This document shows, in pieces, positions 1 through 5,350 of a stretch of 5,394 nucleotides of DNA. The DNA lies in contig JAEZAY010000030.1 in assembly GCA_023427575.1 (NCBI GenBank), positions 1 to 5,394 of the forward strand. The letters are read 5' to 3'. The position numbers and the translations under genes were made by a program. The notes below the pieces were generated by a model that saw only the letters and a list, made by a program, of their open reading frames with translations, searched no databases and was not told the DNA's origin. How positions within the stretch are numbered: the first letter of the stretch is position 1; each line of letters starts with the position of its first letter. This DNA comes from Bacteroidota bacterium (GTDB taxonomy: Bacteria > Bacteroidota > Bacteroidia > Chitinophagales > Chitinophagaceae).

Positions 1-111
1 AAAAAACAGTTTCCTTTACAAAACGAATAAATATTTAGTTGCCTTCTTGTCGGAAACTTAAGTAGATGCAGTTCGGATAGTTTTATTTTATTTTGCTGCA
101 AAATCTGAACA
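1..111. other. Left-edge non-coding stretch upstream of the EamA gene
   Basis: AT-rich sequence with no complete gene. All three plus frames stay open for a few codons from the left edge and stop at 28-30 (frame 1), 59-61 (frame 2) and 34-36 (frame 3), so the tail of an upstream gene could lie here but cannot be assigned. The only ATG (66-68) runs into a stop four codons later. A near match to the Bacteroidota -7 element (TTATTTTG, 88-95, one mismatch to TAnnTTTG) lies 16 nt before the presumed start of the transporter, but no clear -33 TTTG accompanies it. Confidence 0.4.
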
Positions 112-981
112 ATCAATAAGCAATTTGCCTGGATAGCCGGGGGCCTTCTTTTTGCCATTCTATGGGCTTCCGCCGCCGCGGCTACCCGGATCGGACTTTC
201 GGAATCGCAGCCAATGGTACTTGCCATCGTACGGTTTGCCATTGCTTCCGCCATAATGCTTATCTACGCTCATGGAATCCGGAGAAGCCGTTTGCCTAAA
301 GGTCGCGAATGGCGGCAACTGGCTATATACGGTTTGCTGAATATCTCGGTTTACCTTGGCTGTTATGTAGTGGCAATGCAAACGGTAACAGCCGGTATCG
401 GTTCACTTGCCATCGCAACTACCCCGGTGTTTATGAGCTTTCTTTCCTTCTTTTTTTATAAAAAGAAAATTACCATGCAGGTAATTATGGCCATAATGAT
501 TTGCAGTGCCGGAGTTATCTGCAGTGCCTGGCCTCTGTTTGAGAACGCAACTGTTACTCCCTTCGGCTTAACGGTACTATTGATCGGGATGCTTTCGTAT
601 TCGGTGGCTGCTATTTATTATTCAAACCGGAAATGGAATCAATTGGATCTGTTTACCATTAATGGGTGGCAAACCCTGATCGGAGGCGTTTTTCTCTGGC
701 CTTTGGCCCTGCTATGGTTCGACCGCTCGGAGAATAATCTGAATCCGAATTTCTGGCTTTCGGTTTTATGGCTTGCAATACCGGTCTCCATTTTTGCCGT
801 TCAGCTTTGGCTATGGCTGTTAAAAGTCAATGCGATCAGGGCGGGCCTCTGGTTATTTTTATGTCCCCTGTTTGGCTTTATCATAGCGGCGCTGATCCTG
901 AGTGAACCCCTGAGCTTATACACCCTGGCCGGGGTGATCCTGGTGCTTTCCGGTTTGTTTATTTCGCGTAACAACGCCTAA
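112..981 (+). CDS. EamA/DMT-superfamily transporter with no canonical start codon
   Basis: Inner-membrane permease of the drug/metabolite transporter (EamA) superfamily; such proteins usually export metabolites or amino acids, and the substrate cannot be read from sequence. Translated from 112 the product is 289 residues, the usual family length, with about ten hydrophobic segments forming two EamA repeats. The first repeat opens with a TM1 segment at about residues 5-25 (AWIAGGLLFAILWASAA), followed by TRIGLSESQP and a second helix with VRFAIAS. The second repeat begins around LIGMLSYSVAAIYYSN. The first in-frame ATG (214) would delete 34 residues, including all of TM1, so it is unlikely to be the true start. 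Between the in-frame stop at 106-108 and 214 there is no ATG, GTG or TTG. The codon where the family would begin is ATC (112-114), followed by Asn-Lys-Gln. Either ATC is used as a rare start, or an ATG has been lost by mutation or sequencing error. The frame is otherwise intact to TAA. Family call is firm; start and activity are uncertain. Confidence 0.88.
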   Translation: MNKQFAWIAGGLLFAILWASAAAATRIGLSESQPMVLAIVRFAIASAIMLIYAHGIRRSRLPKGREWRQLAIYGLLNISVYLGCYVVAMQTVTAGIGSLAIATTPVFMSFLSFFFYKKKITMQVIMAIMICSAGVICSAWPLFENATVTPFGLTVLLIGMLSYSVAAIYYSNRKWNQLDLFTINGWQTLIGGVFLWPLALLWFDRSENNLNPNFWLSVLWLAIPVSIFAVQLWLWLLKVNAIRAGLWLFLCPLFGFIIAALILSEPLSLYTLAGVILVLSGLFISRNNA

Positions 982-985
982 AATG

Positions 986-1016
986 AAAAAAGCCCCCGCC
1001 TGGGCCGGGAGCTTTG
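986..1016. terminator. Bidirectional terminator between convergent units
   Basis: Imperfect hairpin just after the transporter stop codon. AAAGC (989-993) pairs with GCTTT (1011-1015) and CCCG (995-998) pairs with CGGG (1006-1009), with one C/A mismatch and a 7-nt loop. Read on the minus strand it ends in a run of six T (complement of 986-991), making it a good intrinsic terminator for the operon arriving from the right, about 140 nt past its last stop. On the plus strand the trailing sequence (TTTGTATT) is a weaker T tract. An open frame starting at ATG 983 runs through this hairpin and antisense to the next gene, and is not considered coding. Confidence 0.65.
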
Positions 1017-1152
1017 TATTAAATGAATTCCACCAGAAAACATATTTTTCATCTGGCCTGACAGCAATCCAAATTCAGGTTTCACCACGCTTAAATCTCA
1101 TAATTATAAACATAGGATCTCGGTTCGTGGATGGTAAAATAGAATCGGGCAA

Positions 1153-1554
1153 TCAGGAAACGGCATTTTCCACTTCGATGATATTAAAGGTTTTACTTCC
1201 GGAAGGAACCTTCCATTGCACTTTTTCCCCCTGGCGAAATCCCAGCAGGGCAGTGCCAATCGGAGCCATAATGGAAATATGGCGTTGTTTAATATCCGCC
1301 TTTTCCGGCAACACCAGCGTAAGTTCCATGATCTCATTTTTATTCTCTTCCTGAATTCTCACTTTTGAATTCAGTCTTACAACATCACTGGGAAATTTTT
1401 CTTTGGAGAAGACTTTTGCTTTTCCAAGTTCTTCCTGCAATTCTTCCATATTGCGACGATCGAAAGCAGATGCCGGTCTCTGGCCACGGATATAAGATAC
1501 CAGGATCTCGTAATCATCTTTCCTGAGCAGTAGTTTGTTTTTAACTTTTTGCAT
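1153..1554 (-). CDS. GreA/GreB-family elongation factor, Rnk-like
   Basis: 133-residue cytoplasmic protein of the GreA/GreB C-terminal domain family, closest in layout to Rnk (about 136 aa in E. coli). Rnk-type proteins bind RNA polymerase near the secondary channel but do not stimulate transcript cleavage as GreA does. E. coli Rnk was named for effects on nucleoside diphosphate kinase levels. Residues 1-50 form a short charged helical region instead of the long GreA coiled coil with its acidic tip. FPSDVVRLNSKV (54-65) and SIMAPIGTALLGFRQGEKVQ (94-113) are the family signature. The FKBP-like C-terminal domain covers about residues 53-130. The start at 1554 lies 5 nt after the stop of the upstream glutamate-synthase-like gene, so the two are almost certainly co-transcribed, possibly with coupled translation; no Shine-Dalgarno is visible. 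Family assignment is strong, but identity with Rnk rather than another short Gre-like factor is an inference. Confidence 0.9.
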   Translation of the reverse strand: MQKVKNKLLLRKDDYEILVSYIRGQRPASAFDRRNMEELQEELGKAKVFSKEKFPSDVVRLNSKVRIQEENKNEIMELTLVLPEKADIKQRHISIMAPIGTALLGFRQGEKVQWKVPSGSKTFNIIEVENAVS

Positions 1555-1559
1555 TTTCT

Positions 1560-3122
1560 TTAATTTAATACGGTTTTATAATCACTGTTTAAGTATGGCT
1601 TGTTATTTCTGAAGAACAGCTCTTCAAAACTTCTTGATGTATGATCGGCAGTGCGAACGAAAAACCTGGATGGATCAACGCTTCGCACATTGTTGAATCC
1701 ACAGGCTTCCATGATCTCGCGGGTTCCCACAATCGTGTTCTTATGATAGTTGTACACCCGAACTCCCTTATCAGCAGGATCAAGTGCCTTATACAATGCT
1801 GGATTCTGGGTGGCCACGCCAACAGGGCATCTGCCGCTGTCGCAGGTTAAAGCCTGAATACAACCAAGGGCGAACATCATTCCCCGCGCGCTGTAGCAGG
1901 AGGAGGCGCCCAATGCCAGCACTTTTAATACATCAAATCCGGTAACAATTTTACCGGCTGCAATGATGCTGATATCCTGAAGCAGGTGATGCTGTTCCAG
2001 TGTTTGCCGTACAAATACCAGGGCCTCATACAAAGGCATCCCGATATTGTCGGTGAATTCAAGAGGCGCCGCCCCGGTTCCGCCCTCCGCTCCATCCACG
2101 GTAATAAAGTCGGGAATGATGCCGGTGTTTTTGATGGCGTGGCAGATATCAATGAATTCGTTCTTATCGCCGATACAAAGTTTAAATCCTACCGGTTTAC
2201 CACCCGATAGTTCGCGCATGGTTTGTAAAAACTCCAGCATGCCTTCGGCATGATCAAATTCCACATGCGAGGCCGGCGAATGCACGGTTGTATTGGGGGT
2301 TACCAGTCGAATGGCGGCAATTTCAGGGGTATTTTTGGCCGCAGGCAAAATCCCGCCATGACCAGGCTTGGCGCCCTGCGATAACTTAAGCTCAATCATT
2401 TTGATTTCCGGCCGACTGGCCGTTTTCCGGAATGCCAGGGAATCAAATCGCCCTTCGTTGTTGCGGCAACCAAAATAGCCGGTCCCAATCTGCCAGATCA
2501 GGTCAGCGCCATTCAAATGGTAATTGCTGATTCCACCTTCGCCGGTATTATGCGCGAAATTGCCCAGCTTTGCACCCCGGTTTAGTGCTTCGATCGCGGT
2601 TTTACTCAAAGCTCCATAACTCATGGCTCCGATGTTTAAAACACTGGAACGGTAAGGCTGAAGACACTGGTAGTTTCCGATATTCACCCGAAGATCATCT
2701 TCAGTAAGTTTTACCGGATAAATAGAATGAGCAACGAATTCATGTCCCGGAACATTGGGATCCGATTGCATACCAAATGCTACGGTTTGTTTTTCATTTT
2801 TGGCTCTTTGGTATATGATGGATCGCTGACGGCGGTTGAACGGTTTTCCGTCGAGATCGGATTCAAAAAAATATTGTCGTAGTTCCGGCCGGATTGATTC
2901 GAAGAAATAGCGCAGGTAACCAATCAGGGGATAATTTCTTAACAGGGCATGGCTTTTCTGAACCCGGTTGTACAGGGCAAGCAATAAAAGCGGCATTGTA
3001 ACCAGCAATAGCCAGTACAGGTTTTCATTACCGGTATAAGCAAATCGTAAAATCAGCACATTGATCAGTGCCAGTATAAAAACGATCAAACCACTTGCGG
3101 ATACGTTTTGTTTTGCAGACAT
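1560..3122 (-). CDS. Membrane-anchored FMN glutamate-synthase-like protein
   Basis: 520 residues, with the FMN/Fe-S synthase domain of glutamate synthase (Glu_synthase family) as a stand-alone protein. Two hydrophobic helices at about residues 9-28 and 35-51 suggest an N-terminal membrane anchor with the catalytic domain in the cytoplasm. Visible family motifs are NIGAMSYGALSK (163-174), NTGEGGIS (192-199), KLSQGAKPGHGGILP (246-260) and VDGAEGGTGAAP (342-353). The FMN phosphate region follows (around IIAAGKIVTGFDV, 386-398). A CX5CX4C cluster (C421, C427, C432) in front of PVGVATQ matches the 3Fe-4S ligands of bacterial GltB. Missing relative to full GltB are the glutamine amidotransferase domain, the central domain and the GXGXG domain, so without a partner this protein cannot make glutamate from glutamine; no partner gene is in the window. 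It may use free ammonia, or catalyse a related FMN redox reaction. It is the first gene of an operon with the Rnk-like factor. Start ATG 3122 precedes a typical short polar stretch before TM1. Family is sure; reaction is not. Confidence 0.92.
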   Translation of the reverse strand: MSAKQNVSASGLIVFILALINVLILRFAYTGNENLYWLLLVTMPLLLLALYNRVQKSHALLRNYPLIGYLRYFFESIRPELRQYFFESDLDGKPFNRRQRSIIYQRAKNEKQTVAFGMQSDPNVPGHEFVAHSIYPVKLTEDDLRVNIGNYQCLQPYRSSVLNIGAMSYGALSKTAIEALNRGAKLGNFAHNTGEGGISNYHLNGADLIWQIGTGYFGCRNNEGRFDSLAFRKTASRPEIKMIELKLSQGAKPGHGGILPAAKNTPEIAAIRLVTPNTTVHSPASHVEFDHAEGMLEFLQTMRELSGGKPVGFKLCIGDKNEFIDICHAIKNTGIIPDFITVDGAEGGTGAAPLEFTDNIGMPLYEALVFVRQTLEQHHLLQDISIIAAGKIVTGFDVLKVLALGASSCYSARGMMFALGCIQALTCDSGRCPVGVATQNPALYKALDPADKGVRVYNYHKNTIVGTREIMEACGFNNVRSVDPSRFFVRTADHTSRSFEELFFRNNKPYLNSDYKTVLN

Positions 3123-3183
3123 AACAGGTAGCTTAAAATAAATGATCGGTCAAATTGGTAGAATTTGAATCAAACTTCCTGCA

Positions 3184-3258
3184 ACGAAGCTCTTTTCGCT
3201 TCGTAAAAAAAATAATACTGATTGGAAATCAATGCAGTAAAGGGTTTTTGTTCCCTTT
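3184..3258 (-). promoter_or_regulatory. Attenuator-like hairpin cluster in the operon leader
   Basis: Three adjacent stem-loops lie 60-135 nt upstream of the glutamate-synthase-like start, described here in minus-strand order. First, AAAGGG (3239-3244) pairs with CCCTTT (3253-3258). Second, immediately next, the arms 3230-3238 and 3217-3224 pair as an 8-bp stem with one bulged base and a 5-nt loop; this is followed by ATTA and then eight consecutive T (complement of 3205-3212), the layout of an intrinsic terminator. Third, a perfect 7-bp stem ACGAAGC/GCTTCGT (3184-3190 with 3198-3204) and a 7-nt loop. The pairing is seen in the sequence. Regulation by premature termination is an inference, and the second stem has only three G-C pairs. 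Confidence 0.35.
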
Positions 3259-3279
3259 TAACAGTAAACTATACAGGAA

Positions 3280-3473
3280 TTACAGGAGCGGAATCCCGAG
3301 GCCAGAAGAGTTGAAAGGCGCACGGGATTTACGTGTTAAAGTCCTTATATGTTGAAAAGAAATACAGTTTTTGACCCGAAGAAGAGCGGGCACAGGCATG
3401 CCATTTATGCGAAAACAACCGCAGTTGTTTTGCATGGGGAAATGAGATAATATTTAGGTGCAAGCCTGGCATG
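3280..3473 (-). other. Structured non-coding leader, possible RNA element
   Basis: Dense in inverted repeats and relatively GC-rich for an intergenic region. Seen directly: AATCCCG (3292-3298) with CGGGATT (3323-3329), with an inner GCC/GGC pair (3301-3303 with 3317-3319); CCCG (3375-3378) with CGGG (3387-3390) around an 8-nt loop; ATGC plus AAAACAAC (3407-3419, bulged G at 3411) with a 12-nt arm (3424-3435) around loop CGCA; and CATGCCA (3397-3403) with TGGCATG (3467-3473) enclosing the previous stem. If the promoter at 3478-3505 is real, all of this lies in the 5' leader of the glutamate-synthase-like operon. It matches no riboswitch or RNA family that I recognise. Short frames cross it on both strands (plus 3349-3450, 33 codons; minus 3435-3280, 51 codons), but neither looks convincingly like protein. 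It could equally be a dispersed palindromic repeat. Confidence 0.35.
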
Positions 3474-3477
3474 GGCA

Positions 3478-3505
3478 CAAAGTTAATAAATTAAATCTGA
3501 TCAAA
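3478..3505 (-). promoter_or_regulatory. Bacteroidota-type promoter for the glutamate-synthase-like operon
   Basis: On the minus strand TAACTTTG (complement of 3478-3485) matches the -7 consensus TAnnTTTG exactly, and TTTG (complement of 3502-3505) sits 16 nt upstream as a -33 element. That spacing is slightly short of the usual 17-23. Transcription would begin near 3471, giving a leader of about 350 nt before the ATG at 3122. No other exact TAnnTTTG match was found on the minus strand in the region 3123-3613. Confidence 0.42.
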
Positions 3506-3510
3506 AGGTT

Positions 3511-3555
3511 AAAAACCGCAGGCACGTTTGATCTGATCGTCATGACTGCGGGTTT
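3511..3555 (-). terminator. Possible minus-strand terminator or hairpin
   Basis: CCGCAG (3516-3521) pairs with CTGCGG (3546-3551), and the stem extends through AAA/TTT (3513-3515 with 3553-3555) across a bulged G at 3552. The loop is 24 nt. On the minus strand the stem is followed by five T. It lies just upstream of the -33 element of the operon promoter, so it could insulate that promoter or end a very short transcript. The large loop makes it a weak terminator. Confidence 0.3.
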
Positions 3556-3613
3556 GCTTGCTACAGATCTTAAAATACAAATTATTTCCGGATCGCCAAC
3601 CTGACTTAAAACA

Positions 3614-3658
3614 AAAAGCCGCATTCCGGAAGGTAATATGATCCGGAATGCGGCTTTT
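3614..3658. terminator. Strong intrinsic terminator hairpin
   Basis: A perfect 17-bp stem: 3614-3630 pairs with 3642-3658 around an 11-nt loop, with a GC-rich core (GCCGCATTCCGGA) and A/T ends. It begins 2 nt after the stop of the minus-strand YidB-like gene and gives a T-rich tail (TTTTTGTTTT) in that direction. The A/T-flanked symmetry means it can also stop plus-strand transcripts, isolating this gene from the operon downstream. Confidence 0.88.
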
Positions 3659-3660
3659 AT

Positions 3661-4221
3661 TTATTTAAACATGCCTTTGATGCTGTCCAGAACACCGCCG
3701 CCGCCGGATCCTCCACCCATAAACATCTTTTGCAGGTCCTGAAAATCCACATCGCCATCGCCATCAGCGTCCAGTTTCCCGCCGCCAAATTTGCTAAGCA
3801 GGGCCGCTATATTCAAACCGCCCGTTTTGCCGCCACTGAGCTGGTTAAAAATATCCTGGATATCAAATCCGTTATCAGAAGGATCAGTTGCCCGGGCGGC
3901 CAGGTCGCGCATGGTTCCGGGAACTACTTTTTCAGCAATCGAATTGGCTTCGGAATCTCCAAGGCCCAGGTTGGATCTCAATTCGCTGGCATAATTACCC
4001 GTTGCATCACGAATGATATTTTCAGAACCGGATCCGCCATTTTTGAAATACCCCAGCACCTCGTTCAGCCGGCCTCCGGCCAGTGCCGATTGCAGCGTGC
4101 CCATTATTGAACTACCTGCTGCGGAAACCGCATTTTCGTTTTTGTCATTAGGAACGGATGGGTTATTCAATACTGCATCCCCGGCATGCTGCCGGATTAA
4201 ATTAATAAGATTGTCGATCAT
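3661..4221 (-). CDS. YidB/DUF937-like protein with one EF-hand loop
   Basis: 186-residue, probably cytoplasmic protein with no signal peptide or membrane helix. The N-terminus is a short amphipathic helix (MIDNLINLIRQHAGDAV). The middle region, about residues 50-115, resembles YidB/DUF937 proteins in pattern: a gly-rich linker, then SELRSNLGLGDSEANSIAEK (79-98), PGTMRDLAARATDP and an LLSKFGGGKL turn. This is a match from memory of the family. Residues 151-162 (DADGDGDVDFQD) form a canonical EF-hand calcium loop: Asp at 1, 3, 5, 9 and 12, Gly at 6, hydrophobic at 8. Position 12 is Asp rather than the more common Glu, as in many bacterial and dockerin-like loops. A Gly/Ser-rich tail and a last short helix (VLDSIKGMFK) follow. 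Function is unknown; calcium binding is a reasonable inference. The gene is monocistronic, with its own terminator just past the stop, and diverges from mscL. Start at ATG 4221 has no Shine-Dalgarno, as for its neighbours. Confidence 0.82.
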   Translation of the reverse strand: MIDNLINLIRQHAGDAVLNNPSVPNDKNENAVSAAGSSIMGTLQSALAGGRLNEVLGYFKNGGSGSENIIRDATGNYASELRSNLGLGDSEANSIAEKVVPGTMRDLAARATDPSDNGFDIQDIFNQLSGGKTGGLNIAALLSKFGGGKLDADGDGDVDFQDLQKMFMGGGSGGGGVLDSIKGMFK

Positions 4222-4434
4222 ACTTTAAATTTAAAATGATAAATGAGGTTGGATTCCGGGGTTATTCAATGTAATGAATTATCCGTATCGGTGGAAATTA
4301 TTTTAAACCTGATTGTTACAGATTATTTTATCTGAAGAACAGACTTAAATGTTATGGAATTTTATTTTTAAATTAATGTAAGTTTATGTGCTGCGGATTT
4401 TGCGGTAATAAATTATTCATTCAAAACTACATGT
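4222..4434. promoter_or_regulatory. Divergent promoter region between YidB-like gene and mscL
   Basis: 213 bp, strongly AT-rich, which must hold the promoters of both flanking genes. Weak signs only: TAAGTTTA on the plus strand about 55 nt before mscL is one base off TAnnTTTG. On the minus strand TAGTTTTG (complement of 4422-4429) matches exactly but lacks a -33 partner and is about 200 nt from the start. A short inverted repeat CAGAT-N6-ATCTG (4319-4334) sits mid-region and could be a protein-binding site. None of these is decisive. Confidence 0.3.
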
Positions 4435-4866
4435 ATGGGATTTGTAAAAGAATTTAAAGAGTTTGCCATCAAGGGCAATGTTATTGATCTGGCGGTCGGT
4501 ATCATCATTGGTGGTGCTTTTGCCAAGATCGTTGATTCGGTAATCAACGATCTTATTATGCCGGTCATTGCCGGAATCATCGGCTCGCCCGATTTCAGTA
4601 ACCTGTATGTACCGCTCAAATCCGGAATTCCATACGGATTGCCCATTGCTGAAGCAAAAGCACAGGGACCGGTGTTTGCCTATGGTAATTTTATAACCGA
4701 ACTGATTGCTTTTATGCTACTGGCCCTGGCCATCTTTATCATGATTAAAGGAATTAATCAGCTAAGGAAAAAAACACCGCCGCCGGCTGCTGTAGAACCC
4801 GAAATAAGTTCAACAGACAAACTTCTGGTGGAGATCCGGGATTCTTTACGGTCCTCCAGACCCTGA
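4435..4866 (+). CDS. mscL: Large-conductance mechanosensitive channel MscL
   Basis: 143 residues (E. coli MscL has 136). It forms a homopentameric inner-membrane channel that opens under membrane tension to release solutes during hypo-osmotic shock. The amphipathic N-terminal helix (MGFVKEFKEFAIKGN) runs into TM1 at about residues 15-45 (NVIDLAVGIIIGGAFAKIV), and numbering aligns with E. coli without gaps over the first 43 residues. The gate positions are L19 and I23 (V23 in E. coli), with G22 conserved. The periplasmic loop is about residues 46-78 and TM2 about 80-104 (FAYGNFITELIAFMLLALAI). A basic RKK stretch, a PPP linker and the C-terminal cytoplasmic bundle helix (DKLLVEIRDSL, 128-138) follow. 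ATG 4435 is chosen over the out-of-frame ATG at 4431. The gene stands alone, divergent from the EF-hand gene and closed by its own terminator. Confidence 0.98.
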   Translation: MGFVKEFKEFAIKGNVIDLAVGIIIGGAFAKIVDSVINDLIMPVIAGIIGSPDFSNLYVPLKSGIPYGLPIAEAKAQGPVFAYGNFITELIAFMLLALAIFIMIKGINQLRKKTPPPAAVEPEISSTDKLLVEIRDSLRSSRP

Positions 4867-4876
4867 TAATTCATCG

Positions 4877-4915
4877 ATTAAGCAGAGGAACCCCCCTCTG
4901 CTTAATTTTTATTTT
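4877..4915 (+). terminator. Intrinsic terminator of mscL
   Basis: A 12-bp perfect stem, ATTAAGCAGAGG (4877-4888) with CCTCTGCTTAAT (4895-4906), with a 6-nt loop AACCCC, followed by a T-rich tract TTTTTATTTT (4906-4915). It starts 10 nt after the mscL stop. Confidence 0.93.
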
Positions 4916-5314
4916 AGTCTCCTCAGCTTATACTCAAACTCACCGCTTCAATATTTCCCGGCTTCTGCGCCATTGGTTTCCAGGCAAGATGGATTCCCGG
5001 TTTTTTTTTGCGCCAGTTTTTTTCCAAATAAAGAGGAAGAGGTCATTTACAATGACTGCTCGTAAATTACTATTGATACAGGTCTTTGGTAAATGGAAAA
5101 TAATTACCCTTACAGCAATGCTTCGAACTCCCAATTGGATTGATCTGGATTAATGCGCATCTTCCATTGTATTCAGTTTCCCAACAGTTCCTGATTCTGT
5201 TAGCAATTTTTAAGGTTAAACCCTTCCGTTCTTTATGAGCACAGCCCGAAATGGCCATCAATACTGAAAAATCTGGGTCAGACTGGTTAGCGCAAGGGGC
5301 CAAAGGCGTGGTGT
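4916..5314. other. About 400 bp without a convincing gene
   Basis: No frame here has both a normal start and a recognisable product. Long homopolymer T runs (around 4999-5008 and 5019-5025) are typical of non-coding DNA. The longest open stretch is on the minus strand (roughly 5349-5070). It is Cys-rich with a short hydrophobic beginning (ILYLIIC), has no ATG before an internal one at about 5258, and could be a decayed gene or chance. A second minus frame (5134-4940) is basic and low in complexity. No tRNA, repeat array or clear hairpin was seen. Confidence 0.5.
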
Positions 5315-5322
5315 TATTTTTG
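5315..5322 (+). promoter_or_regulatory. Candidate -7 promoter element for the right-edge gene
   Basis: TATTTTTG matches the Bacteroidota -7 consensus TAnnTTTG exactly and lies 28 nt before the ATG at 5351, a plausible distance for a short leader. No TTTG or TTG is found at the expected -33 position, so the promoter is only tentative. Confidence 0.33.
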
Positions 5323-5350
5323 CATATAATAAGGTATAAAATCTTGTTTT

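Noticed and set aside
1104..1337. Minus-strand frame overlapping the 3' end of the Rnk-like gene in another frame
   Set aside because: It overlaps a confidently identified gene, has no recognisable motif and has an abnormal composition (Trp/Arg-rich).
983..1354. 123-codon plus-strand open frame starting right after the transporter stop
   Set aside because: It begins inside the bidirectional terminator hairpin and then runs antisense to the Rnk-like gene, whose family signature is clear. No domain is visible in it.
3155..3355. 66-codon plus-strand open frame in the operon leader
   Set aside because: It crosses the A8 tract and all three leader hairpins, has no promoter match upstream and its product resembles no family. 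It is better explained as the antisense of the leader, though conservation was not tested.
3123..3660. Possible tmRNA, RNase P RNA, SRP RNA or tRNA in the structured intergenic region
   Set aside because: I looked for the conserved core sequences of these RNAs and for tRNA arms and did not see them.
3730..4228. Plus-strand frames opposite the EF-hand gene
   Set aside because: The opposite strand carries a coherent protein with a canonical EF-hand, a start and a matching terminator; these are antisense shadows.
4413..4646. Minus-strand frame opposite mscL
   Set aside because: It is entirely the antisense of the strongly recognised MscL N-terminal half.
5270..5310. Resemblance to part of a tRNA (GGTTAGCGCAAGGGGC-like stretch)
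   Set aside because: No acceptor stem, anticodon arm or T-loop can be placed around it.
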